The notes under the pieces are model-generated. The model searched no databases. It was not told where the DNA came from and was given only the letters and a program-made list of their open reading frames with translations. A stretch of DNA of 64,000 nucleotides from Caballeronia telluris (lineage in GTDB: Bacteria; Pseudomonadota; Gammaproteobacteria; Burkholderiales; Burkholderiaceae): contig NZ_FCNZ02000025.1 in assembly GCF_001544495.1 (NCBI RefSeq), forward strand, positions 27,604-91,603, given 5' to 3'. Each line of letters starts with the position of its first letter. Position 1 is the stretch's first letter. Positions 44,108-51,661 of the stretch are shown here, one piece after another. The translations under genes and the position numbers were made by a program.

Positions 44108-44872
44108 TCAACCGTGGATCAGCATGCCTCCGTTGACGTCGATGACGGCGCCGGTGATGTACGACGAAATGTCCGCCGCGAGGAAGAGGAACGCGCCCGC
44201 GACGTCGTCCGGCACGCCGAGGCGGCCGGCCGGAATGCCCGCGAGAATCTCGCCGCGCTTCTCTTCAGGAATCTTGCCCGCGTTGATGTCGGTCTGGATC
44301 AGACCCGGCGTCACGCAATTGACGCGGATGCCTTCGCCGCCCAGTTCGCGCGCCATCGCCTTCGCCAGACCGAGCACGCCCGCCTTCGCGGCCGAGTAGT
44401 GCGGGCCGCCCAGAATGCCGCCGCCGCGCTGCGCGGACACCGACGACATGCAGCCGATCGCCCCGCTCTTCTGCTTCTTCATCTGCGGCACGACGGCTTG
44501 CGAAAGATACAGCACGCCGCGCAGGTTGACATCGAGGATGCGGTCCCAGCTTTGCGGGTCAATGTCGAGGAACTTCGCCGCCTGCGTGATGCCGGCGTTG
44601 TTGATGAGCACGTCGATCTTGCCGAAGTCGGCGACGACTTTCGCTACGGCGTCCTCGCACGCCTGCCGGTCGGTCACGTTGCACACATAGCCGCGATGCT
44701 CCGCGCCGATCGATGCCGCCGCTTCCTTCGCCTGAGCTTCGTCGAGATCGAGAATCGCGACCTTCGCGCCGTGCTTCGCGAACATGCGTGCGGTCGCCAT
44801 GCCGATACCGCGGGGAGATGCTGCGCCGGAAATGACGGCGACCTTGCCTTCGAGAAGACGCGAGTCAGACAT
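44108..44872 (-). CDS. Short-chain dehydrogenase/reductase (FabG-like)
   Basis: 254 residues. VISGAASPRGIGMATARMF is the cofactor loop with an inserted Ser-Pro. ILDLDEAQAKEAA has an Asp favouring NAD. NNAGITQAA and HYSAAKAGVLGLAKAMARE give the structural and catalytic (Tyr-xxx-Lys) motifs. It most likely oxidises a polyol or hydroxy-acid to the ketose that feeds the transketolases (inference from neighbours). AGGAGA stands before the ATG. It lies 54 bases past the transketolase C-subunit. Confidence 0.88.
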   Translation of the reverse strand: MSDSRLLEGKVAVISGAASPRGIGMATARMFAKHGAKVAILDLDEAQAKEAAASIGAEHRGYVCNVTDRQACEDAVAKVVADFGKIDVLINNAGITQAAKFLDIDPQSWDRILDVNLRGVLYLSQAVVPQMKKQKSGAIGCMSSVSAQRGGGILGGPHYSAAKAGVLGLAKAMARELGGEGIRVNCVTPGLIQTDINAGKIPEEKRGEILAGIPAGRLGVPDDVAGAFLFLAADISSYITGAVIDVNGGMLIHG

Positions 44873-44926
44873 GATGGGTTTCTCCTGATTATTTGACTGA
44901 TGAGTGTGTGCGGTTTGAAGCGTGTT

Positions 44927-45928
44927 TCAGCCGAGCCAGTTCCTGATGGTGTCGACCATCACGTTCGTCGAGATGCCGTAGCGGTCGTGCAAGGTCGGCA
45001 GTGCGCCCGCGTCGAGGAAGGCGTCGGGCAAGGCAATCTGGCGGAACGGCGGCGTGATGCCCGCGGTGAGAAGCGCAGTGGCGACGCCTTCGCCGAGTCC
45101 ACCGATGCCGGTATGGTTCTCCGCGACCACGACGAGGCGCCCGGATCGCTTGGCTTCGCGCAGGATGGTGGCGGTGTCGAGCGGCTTGATGGTCGGCACA
45201 TGCAGCACGCCCACGCCGACGTTGTCCGCTTCGAGCGCCTTGGCCGCTTCGAGCGCGCGCATCGTCATGATGCCGGTCGAAATGATCAGCACTTCGGCGC
45301 CGTCGCGCAGCAGCTTCGCCTTGCCGAGTTCGAACTGATAGTCGTATTCATCGAGCACGACGGGCACGTTGCCGCGCAAGAGGCGTGCATAGACCGGGCC
45401 CTTGTGGTCCGCGATCGCGGGCACCATCTGTTCGATTTCGAGCGCATCGCATGGATCGATCACGGTCATGCCCGGCATCGCACGCATCAAGGCAAGATCT
45501 TCCGCCGCCTGATGGCTCGGGCCGTAGCCGGTCGTGAGCCCCGGCAAGGCGCAGACGATCTTCACATCGAGATTGTCCTCGGCGATGGCCTGATGCATGA
45601 AGTCGTAGGCGCGGCGCGTCGCGAACACGGCGTAGGTTGTCACCCACGGCTGCGCGCCTTCGTGCGCGAGACCGGCTGCCGCGCCCATCAGCAGTTGCTC
45701 GGCCATGCCCATCTGGTAGTAGCGCTCGGGAAACTCCTTCGCGAAGAGATGCAGGTCGGTGTACTTGCCGAGGTCGGCCGTCATGGCGACCACGTTCTGC
45801 CGCTCGCGCGCCAGTTCGACAAGCGCATTCCCGAACGGCGCCGAGCGCGTGACCTGCCCTTCGCTCGCAATCGACGCGATCATCGCCGAGGTCTTCAGGC
45901 GCGGCTTCTTCGTCGTGGTGTCGTTCAT
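44927..45928 (-). CDS. Transketolase C-terminal subunit (split transketolase)
   Basis: 333 residues, corresponding to the pyrimidine-binding and C-terminal domains. VAMTADLGKYTDLHLFAKEFPERYYQMGMAEQLLMGAAAG carries the conserved Glu that activates thiamine diphosphate. PGLTTGYGPSHQAAEDLALM and VVVAENHTGIGGLGE follow. It overlaps the N-subunit gene by ATGA, as expected for obligate partners. Split transketolases often act on special ketols, for example in apiose catabolism, rather than in the central pathway. GGGAGA precedes the ATG at 45928. Confidence 0.9.
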   Translation of the reverse strand: MNDTTTKKPRLKTSAMIASIASEGQVTRSAPFGNALVELARERQNVVAMTADLGKYTDLHLFAKEFPERYYQMGMAEQLLMGAAAGLAHEGAQPWVTTYAVFATRRAYDFMHQAIAEDNLDVKIVCALPGLTTGYGPSHQAAEDLALMRAMPGMTVIDPCDALEIEQMVPAIADHKGPVYARLLRGNVPVVLDEYDYQFELGKAKLLRDGAEVLIISTGIMTMRALEAAKALEADNVGVGVLHVPTIKPLDTATILREAKRSGRLVVVAENHTGIGGLGEGVATALLTAGITPPFRQIALPDAFLDAGALPTLHDRYGISTNVMVDTIRNWLG

Positions 45929-46770
45929 GCTTGTCTCCCTTCGTCGAGCGCGGCAAGCGCCAGTTGCCATTCATGCGGATCGACGCGGATAAAGTGATTC
46001 TTCTCGCGCGCTTCGAGAAACGGCACACCGCACCCCATGCGCGTATCGCAGACGATCATGCGCGGCTGCGGTTCCGGATGATTGCGTGCGTTGTCGAACG
46101 CGGCCTTCACGGCATCGATGTCGTTGCCGTCGACGCGTTGCGTGTACCAGCCGAACGCTTCGAGCTTTTCGACGAGCGGTTCGAACGCCATGATTTGCGT
46201 CGACGGGCCATCGGCTTGCTGATTGTTGACGTCGACCATCGCGATCAGGTTGTCGAGCTTCCAGTGAGCCGCCGACATGATGCCTTCCCAGATCGCGCCT
46301 TCATCGAGTTCGCCATCGGAGAACAGCGTGTAGACGAACGCGTCCGAACCTTTGCGCTTCAAACCGAGGCAGCGCCCCACCGCAATCGTCAGACCGTGGC
46401 CGAGCGAGCCGCCCGACATCTCCATGCCCGGCGTGTAGGCAGCCATGCCGGACATCGGCAGACGGCTGTCGTCGCTGCCGTAGGTTTCGAGTTCTTCCGG
46501 CGGCAGGAAGCCTGCTTCGAAGAGCGCCGCATAGAGCGCGATTGCATAGTGGCCGTTCGAGAGCAGGAAGCGATCACGCCCTTCCCAGTCGGGATTCTCG
46601 GGCTGGTAACGCATCGCGCCGAAGTAGGCGACGGCCAGCACGTCGGCGATATCGAGTGCCTGGCCGATATAGCCTTGCCCCTGCACTTCACCCATCAACA
46701 GCGCATTGCGCCGGATGCGGTAGGCGCGTTCCGCGAGAGGGGCGCGTTGCCCGGCTTCGCTCGTATTCAC
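45925..46770 (-). CDS. Transketolase N-terminal subunit (split transketolase)
   Basis: 281 residues, the thiamine-diphosphate-binding domain only. RDRFLLSNGHYAIALYAALFEAG and GMEMSGGSLGHGLTIAVG are the N-terminal signatures. TLFSDGELDEGAIWEGIMSAAHWKLDNLIAMVDVNNQQADG contains the G-D-G-type metal site, here Ser-Asp-Gly. The GTG at 46770 is chosen because GGAGA lies eight bases upstream; an ATG at 46863 has no ribosome site. It is the first gene of the minus-strand operon, divergent from a LysR regulator. Confidence 0.88.
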   Translation of the reverse strand: MNTSEAGQRAPLAERAYRIRRNALLMGEVQGQGYIGQALDIADVLAVAYFGAMRYQPENPDWEGRDRFLLSNGHYAIALYAALFEAGFLPPEELETYGSDDSRLPMSGMAAYTPGMEMSGGSLGHGLTIAVGRCLGLKRKGSDAFVYTLFSDGELDEGAIWEGIMSAAHWKLDNLIAMVDVNNQQADGPSTQIMAFEPLVEKLEAFGWYTQRVDGNDIDAVKAAFDNARNHPEPQPRMIVCDTRMGCGVPFLEAREKNHFIRVDPHEWQLALAALDEGRQA

Positions 46771-46910
46771 GAGTTGTCTCCATCTTGTATCGGCAGACGA
46801 AACGGCTGTCGGCCTCGGTTCTGGATGATGTGAAGTGACCGCTTTAGAGGCCTTCGCACCCACCCTCGCCGCATCGGGAAAACCCTTGTCGTATATGGCT
46901 CGGCGAGTGA

Positions 46911-46943
46911 TTCAAGCGTATCGGCTTGAGTCCGCGCGCTCAA
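46911..46943. promoter_or_regulatory. Candidate LysR-type operator in the divergent spacer
   Basis: TCAAGC-N6-GCTTGA is directly followed by a second dyad sharing its right arm, TTGAG-N8-CTCAA. Overlapping dyads of this size in the spacer between a LysR gene (ATG 46992) and its divergent target operon (GTG 46770) are the usual layout of LysR-regulator sites. Binding is inferred. Confidence 0.45.
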
Positions 46944-46991
46944 ACGAATTAAAGTGGCTGATCGCTGAATTGAATTCACTCGGATACTGCA

Positions 46992-47894
46992 ATGCAAAAT
47001 CGCGCAACACTCAAGTCGATACAAGCCTTCGAGGCGGCTGCCAGGCTATCGTCGTTCGCGCTTGCAGCAGAAGAGTTGTTCGTGACGCCCTCGGCGATCA
47101 GTCATCAGGTGAAGCTGCTGGAGGAGCAATTGGGCGTGCGGCTCTTTCATCGCGTGCATCGCGCGGTCGTGCTCACCGACCTCGGCCGAACGTATGCCGA
47201 GGAGATCGGCGCGGCGTTCGGACGCATCGAGGCCGCGACGCGGGACGCCGGCCGCGTCGCGAAGAGCGACATCCTCACCGTGCATGCGACGCCGAGCTTC
47301 GCGACGCAATGGCTCATGTCGCGGCTCGCGCGTTTCAGCGCGCTCAATCCGGATATCGACGTGCGGCTCAATGCGTCGACGGAACCCTGCGATCTCACCA
47401 CCGGCGCGGTCGATGTGGAGATCCGTTACGGCGCGCGCAAGATGCAACCGGCCGGCACGATGGTGCTCGAGTTCCCGCCGGAAACCATCGTGCCGCTTTG
47501 CTCGCCGGCGCTGATGCAGGGTGAGCAATCGATCCGCACGGTCGCGGACCTGCGGCACCATGCGCTGATTCACAGCGAGGGATGCCTCGTCGGATGGCGA
47601 GACTGGATGCGCCTCTATCGCAAGACCGTCGTCGATATCACGCGCGGGCCGCGCTTCGCGCGCTCGTTCATGGCGATCAGCGCGGCGGCGGACGGGATGG
47701 GCGTGTGCCTCGAAAGCCTGCTGCTGGTGCAGAGGGAGCTTGAAACGGGACGACTCGTGGCGCCGCTTGGCGTGGAGGGACTCCGCGTGAAGGGCTATAC
47801 GATGAATCTGCTGAAGTCGCGCGCGGAGTTGCCGAAGCTGCGCAATTTCCAGGACTGGCTCTTTACCGAACTCGACAAGTCAGTGCGCGACTGA
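46992..47894 (+). CDS. LysR-family transcriptional regulator (GcvA-like)
   Basis: 300 residues. LKSIQAFEAAARLSSFALAAEELFVTPSAISHQVKLLEEQLGVRLFHR is the winged helix-turn-helix of the GcvA/AmpR branch, followed by a periplasmic-binding-like effector domain from about residue 90. It is divergent from the split-transketolase/TRAP operon and probably controls it in response to the imported substrate or an intermediate. It may also act on kdgT, 295 bases downstream on the same strand. Confidence 0.9.
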   Translation: MQNRATLKSIQAFEAAARLSSFALAAEELFVTPSAISHQVKLLEEQLGVRLFHRVHRAVVLTDLGRTYAEEIGAAFGRIEAATRDAGRVAKSDILTVHATPSFATQWLMSRLARFSALNPDIDVRLNASTEPCDLTTGAVDVEIRYGARKMQPAGTMVLEFPPETIVPLCSPALMQGEQSIRTVADLRHHALIHSEGCLVGWRDWMRLYRKTVVDITRGPRFARSFMAISAAADGMGVCLESLLLVQRELETGRLVAPLGVEGLRVKGYTMNLLKSRAELPKLRNFQDWLFTELDKSVRD

Positions 47895-48015
47895 TGATGC
47901 GTGGTCATTGCACGCCCTATGGGTGCGTCATCGGATGCGAGGAACGATACGGCCTTGGCGATCGCATCCGCTTCACCGACCCGGCCTAGAGGCGTCGTTT
48001 CGCTTACCTCGCGAC

Positions 48016-48046
48016 GATTCCGCGTAAAACCGCGATTCCGGGTAAA
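48016..48046. promoter_or_regulatory. Direct repeat upstream of kdgT
   Basis: GATTCCGCGTAAA (48016-48028) and GATTCCGGGTAAA (48034-48046) are 12 of 13 identical and 18 bases apart. They lie 144 bases before the kdgT ATG. They may bind a regulator in tandem. Confidence 0.35.
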
Positions 48047-48189
48047 CGATTAACTCGCCCTTTCGAGTGCGCCGAGCGCATCGAAAACAACGATGCTATA
48101 TTGCGCCAGACCGGCATGCACGTTGGCACACGCGGCCGCCGCTCAGGGCAGACAGCCCGCCATCCGTACGCTCAAATCACGGAGGAGAC

Positions 48190-49206
48190 ATGAAGATAAA
48201 GAAAGCGATTGACCGCATTCCCGGCGGCCTCATGCTGGTGCCCCTGTTGCTCGGCGCCTGCGTTCATACGTTCGCGCCCGGCGCGGGCAAGCACTTCGGC
48301 TCGTTCACCAATGGCCTGATCACCGGCACCGTGCCGATCCTCGCCGTCTGGTTCTTCTGCATGGGCGCGACCATCGATCTTCGAGCGACCGGAACCGTGC
48401 TGCGCAAGTCGGGCACGTTGCTGGTCACGAAGATGGCCGTCGCATGGGTCGCGACGATCCTCGCGGCGCGCTTCATCCCGATCGACGGCATCAAGACCGG
48501 TCTCTTCGCGGGACTGTCCGTGCTGGCGATCACGACGTCGATGGACATGACCAACGGCGGACTCTACGCCGCCGTCATGCAGCAATACGGGAGCCGCGAA
48601 GAGGCGGGCGCGTTCGTGCTGATGTCGGTGGAATCCGGGCCGCTCATCAGCATGCTCATTCTCGGCGCGACGGGTGTCGCGGTTTTCGAGCCGCGGCTTT
48701 TCGTCGGTGCGGTGCTGCCGTTCCTGATCGGCTTCGCGCTCGGCAACCTCGACGGCGACCTGCGCGAACTCTTTGGCCGCTGCGTCCATCCGCTGATTCC
48801 GTTCTTCGGCTTTGCACTTGGCAACGGCATCGACCTGCACGTGATCGCGACGAGCGGATTGCCGGGCGTCGTGCTCGGACTGGTGGTCATCGTCGTGACG
48901 GGCATTCCGCTGATTCTCGCGGACCGCTGGATCGCGGGCGGCAATGGCGCGGCCGGGTTGGCCGCATCGTCGACGGCGGGGGCGGCGGTAGCGAATCCGG
49001 CGATCATCGGCGAAATGATCCCGCGCTTCAAGCCGCTCGTGCCGGCGGCGACGGCCATGGTCGCGACCGCGTGTCTGGTGACGGCCATCCTCGTGCCGAT
49101 TCTGACTGCGCTGTGGGTTCGTCGATACCGCGCCCGCCACGGTCTGGAGGATTCCCATGCGGAAGAGACCGTGCGACCGCTCGGCGAGCAGGACGTGCAC
49201 GCCTGA
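48190..49206 (+). CDS. kdgT: 2-keto-3-deoxygluconate permease (KdgT family)
   Basis: 338 residues, about ten membrane helices. IPGGLMLVPLLLGACVHTFAPG opens the protein. TSMDMTNGGLYAAVMQQYGSREEAGAFVLMSVESGPLISML and ASSTAGAAVANPAIIGEMIPRF are the signature stretches of the KdgT proton symporter family. It imports 2-keto-3-deoxygluconate from pectin or alginate breakdown (family knowledge). GGAGGAGAC precedes the ATG at 48190. No KDG kinase or aldolase lies in the window. Confidence 0.92.
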   Translation: MKIKKAIDRIPGGLMLVPLLLGACVHTFAPGAGKHFGSFTNGLITGTVPILAVWFFCMGATIDLRATGTVLRKSGTLLVTKMAVAWVATILAARFIPIDGIKTGLFAGLSVLAITTSMDMTNGGLYAAVMQQYGSREEAGAFVLMSVESGPLISMLILGATGVAVFEPRLFVGAVLPFLIGFALGNLDGDLRELFGRCVHPLIPFFGFALGNGIDLHVIATSGLPGVVLGLVVIVVTGIPLILADRWIAGGNGAAGLAASSTAGAAVANPAIIGEMIPRFKPLVPAATAMVATACLVTAILVPILTALWVRRYRARHGLEDSHAEETVRPLGEQDVHA

Positions 49207-49319
49207 TTCGTCGAGCGGGCCGCTCGCGGCAGAAGAGCGCTGACCACCGACACGCGTGGCGAAACGCGATTGACGAGTTGCGCCAATCGTCGCCGGTGGT
49301 TCATCGCGCGTCGCGGCGC

Positions 49320-49586
49320 TTATTTGCTCATGCCGTTCTCGCTGCCCTGCTTCATCGCCGAGTCACCCTTTTTCATCTCGTCATGCTTCATCTTCTTGCC
49401 TGAATCCTTGGACATCGAGTCTTTGCTCATCGAATCCTTGGACATCGAATCCTTCGACATCGCATCCTTCGACATCGAGTCCTTCGACATCGAATCGTTG
49501 GACATTGCGCCGCTTGCCTGGGCGAATGCCGGGCCACCGCTTGTGAGCAAGGCTGCGGCAAATGCTGCGATTGCAATGCGTTTCAT
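49320..49586 (-). CDS. Pentapeptide MXKDX repeat protein, secreted
   Basis: 88 residues. A Sec signal peptide (MKRIAIAAFAAALLTSGGPAFA) is followed by seven units of Met-Ser-Lys/Asn-Asp-Ser/Ala at residues 28-62, then a Lys/Met-rich tail. The repeat is encoded by 15-bp DNA units. This matches the small MXKDX family of Burkholderiaceae, whose function is unknown; Met-rich secreted peptides often bind copper or other metals (inference). It is divergent from the ECF sigma factor, which may control it. Confidence 0.85.
   Translation of the reverse strand: MKRIAIAAFAAALLTSGGPAFAQASGAMSNDSMSKDSMSKDAMSKDSMSKDSMSKDSMSKDSGKKMKHDEMKKGDSAMKQGSENGMSK
49401..49505. repeat. Seven 15-bp tandem repeats inside the MXKDX gene
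   Basis: Seven in-frame 15-bp units with consensus GAATCCTTCGACATC on the plus strand. Copies differ by a few bases. Copy number may vary between strains by slippage without shifting the frame. Confidence 0.9.
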
Positions 49587-49844
49587 ATCAACTCCTTGTA
49601 GGTTTGCAGTAAGTTGCGTGAAGTCGGATTCCGCACAACCGCGCGGCCCCGACGACGTACGCCTCTGTTTTCGATGCGTCGTTCAACGCGCATCCGAGAG
49701 GTAATTCGACGCGCGAACCGATCCGGTTACAGGCAGCGAATAATTTTCTGTGGACGGTGCGCGACAACGGCCAACGGGCTTGCGCTCGCGGGTAGGTAGA
49801 ATGTGGCGAAAATAAGTTCGTGCTTCCTGTAACCAGAGCGGGCA

Positions 49845-50417
49845 ATGGATCGAATTACGGATAACGCCCGTCTAAAAGCACGGGAGGCGCACCTCCAGGC
49901 ACTCTTCTTGAGCGGGCTCGACGGCGACGAAAAGGCGTATCGGCTGTTCCTGGTGGAATTGAGCACGCATCTTCGTGGCTTCCTGCGGCGAAGACTCCTT
50001 GCTCAGCCGGGCGACGTCGAAGACCTCGTGCAGGAGACCCTGCTCGCCGTGCATAACGCGCGGCAAACGTATCGCCGGCACGAACCGCTCACCGCCTGGG
50101 TACACGCCATAGCGCGCTACAAGCTGATGGACTACTTTCGGGCGCGCGCGCGGCATGACGCCCTGAATGATCCGATCGACGACGCGTTCGAGCTGTTCGC
50201 GGCGCCCGACCTCGAACCTGCACAGGCGAAGCGAGACCTTGGGAAGTTGCTGGAGCAGTTGCCCGAGCGCCAGCGTCTGCCGATCGTGCATGTGAAGCTG
50301 GAGGGGCTGTCGGTGTCGGAGACTGCACGCGTGACCGGACTGTCGGAATCCGCGGTCAAGATCGGCGTGCATCGTGGATTGAAGGCGCTGGCTGCCAAGA
50401 CTCGAGGAATGCGATGA
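49845..50417 (+). CDS. ECF-type sigma-70 family RNA polymerase sigma factor
   Basis: 190 residues. Region 2 is visible as HLRGFLRRRLLAQPGDVEDLVQETLLAVHNARQTYRRHEPLTAWVHAIARYKLMDYFR. Region 4 is LPERQRLPIVHVKLEGLSVSETARVTGLSESAVKIGVHRGLKAL. There is no region 1 or 3, so it is group 4 (ECF). The next gene, an NrsF-type membrane protein, starts in its stop codon, the standard sigma/anti-sigma pairing. Targets may include the divergent MXKDX gene (inference). Confidence 0.92.
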   Translation: MDRITDNARLKAREAHLQALFLSGLDGDEKAYRLFLVELSTHLRGFLRRRLLAQPGDVEDLVQETLLAVHNARQTYRRHEPLTAWVHAIARYKLMDYFRARARHDALNDPIDDAFELFAAPDLEPAQAKRDLGKLLEQLPERQRLPIVHVKLEGLSVSETARVTGLSESAVKIGVHRGLKALAAKTRGMR

Positions 50418-51055
50418 AAACCGATGACTTCATATCGATGCTCGCCAACGGCGTCACGCCAGTTGACCGGCACGTGCTCGTGAGACGATTCGGCATCGCC
50501 GTATTGATCGGCGCGGTCAGCGCGATGCTGCTCGTCGCCGTGTTTCTCGGCGTCCGAACCGACCTTGCTGTCGTGGCAGTTACGCCGGTCTTCTGGGCAA
50601 AGATCGCGCTGCCGCTCTTGCTGATGGTGGGTGCGCTCGTCGTGTCCACGCGGCTCGCGAGGCCCGGCGTCGCGCCGAAAGGCGGCTGGGCGCTGATCGG
50701 CCTGCCGGTGGCGGCCGTCTGGATCGCCACGCTTTATGTGCTGGCGTCGGCCTCCGCTGACGAACGGCTCGCGATGGTGCTCGGCAAGACCTGGCGCGTG
50801 TGTCCGTTGAACATCGCGATGCTGTCGGTCCCAGGATTGATCGCCGCGTTCTGGGCGCTCAAGGGCCTCGCGCCGACCCGACTTGCGTTGACGGGCGCCG
50901 TCGGCGGGCTGCTGGCCGGATCGACGGCGACGCTCGCTTACTGTCTGCACTGCCCCGAGATGGCGATACCTTTCTGGGGCGTCTGGTATGTGCTCGGCAT
51001 GCTCGTGCCGACGGTGATCGGCGCGTTGCTAGGACCGCGCTTGTTGAGATGGTGA
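50414..51055 (+). CDS. Anti-sigma factor, NrsF/DUF1109 family membrane protein
   Basis: 213 residues. The N-terminal cytoplasmic stretch MKTDDFISMLANGVTPVDRH is typical of NrsF proteins. Six hydrophobic helices follow, with conserved cysteines in VCPLNIAML and YCLHCPEMAI. In Caulobacter the NrsF protein holds its ECF sigma at the membrane and releases it on metal or oxidative stress. The ATG overlaps the sigma stop. A small minus-strand gene may overlap its last 118 bases. Confidence 0.88.
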   Translation: MKTDDFISMLANGVTPVDRHVLVRRFGIAVLIGAVSAMLLVAVFLGVRTDLAVVAVTPVFWAKIALPLLLMVGALVVSTRLARPGVAPKGGWALIGLPVAAVWIATLYVLASASADERLAMVLGKTWRVCPLNIAMLSVPGLIAAFWALKGLAPTRLALTGAVGGLLAGSTATLAYCLHCPEMAIPFWGVWYVLGMLVPTVIGALLGPRLLRW

Positions 51056-51354
51056 GGCGCGTCGTCCTTTCGGGGACTGTGCAGGCTGCATGCCGACTTC
51101 GATGGACGTTGAGCGCTGCGCATTCGGTACATGCGCTCGCGCATTCGCGCAACCACGAGCGTATGGTTCAACGATCCGCGGACCAGACGGTTTGTGCGAG
51201 TACCGGCCATCGGCGTATGCATGATCGAGCGCGCGAATCGCGATAGCGCGCTCACGGAGCCGCTCACGCTCGTGTATTCCTCGTGGCCGATCCGGCCTTC
51301 GAGCAACACCAGCATTCCCGAGTCACGCGCAATCTGAAGTATGTCCGGGTTCAT
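50938..51354 (-). CDS. Small hypothetical protein, C-terminus uncertain
   Basis: The first 50 residues (MNPDILQIARDSGMLVLLEG and on through RIGHEEYTSVSGSVSALSRFA) look like a genuine small conserved domain, and GGAGGCAGTG stands right before the ATG at 51354. Beyond that the frame becomes Arg/Ser-rich and runs antisense into nrsF, ending at 50938. The true protein may be shorter, with a frameshift or lost stop. No signal or membrane segment. Function unknown. Confidence 0.45.
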   Translation of the reverse strand: MNPDILQIARDSGMLVLLEGRIGHEEYTSVSGSVSALSRFARSIMHTPMAGTRTNRLVRGSLNHTLVVARMRERMYRMRSAQRPSKSACSLHSPRKDDAPHHLNKRGPSNAPITVGTSMPSTYQTPQKGIAISGQCRQ

Positions 51355-51661
51355 CACTGCCTCCGGGTCGCGAAGTATTTCCACTCCGTTCGGAAGCAAC
51401 GCAAATGCCAAGGCCGTGCTTCGCCTTGGCGATCACGGGGCTCCAGATCGTCGCGAAGCAAACATTTCCGGTCGCCGGCTTGTCTCTAGCGCTTTGTTTC
51501 GCGGTGCGCGAGTGAAATGGCTCGCGCCTTCCGGTCCTTTGTACGAAATGATTCTCTTACGTACAACGCCATCGTCCGGGCTGCGGTGTAGGCTCGTTTC
51601 ATGTCTGTGCGCTCGCGAAAGTAAGTCCTGGCAACCTCAAAAGGATGTGCAACTCTTCCAC
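51355..51661. other. Intergenic region upstream of cheB-like gene
   Basis: 307 bases between two divergent starts. No coding stretch stands out. It should hold the promoters of both genes. The last part is slightly AT-richer (TACGAAATGATTCTCTTACG around 51542). Confidence 0.4.

Noticed and set aside
49401..49505. Regular 15-bp repeats as a possible CRISPR array
   Set aside because: There are no spacers; units are contiguous and in frame inside a signal-peptide protein.
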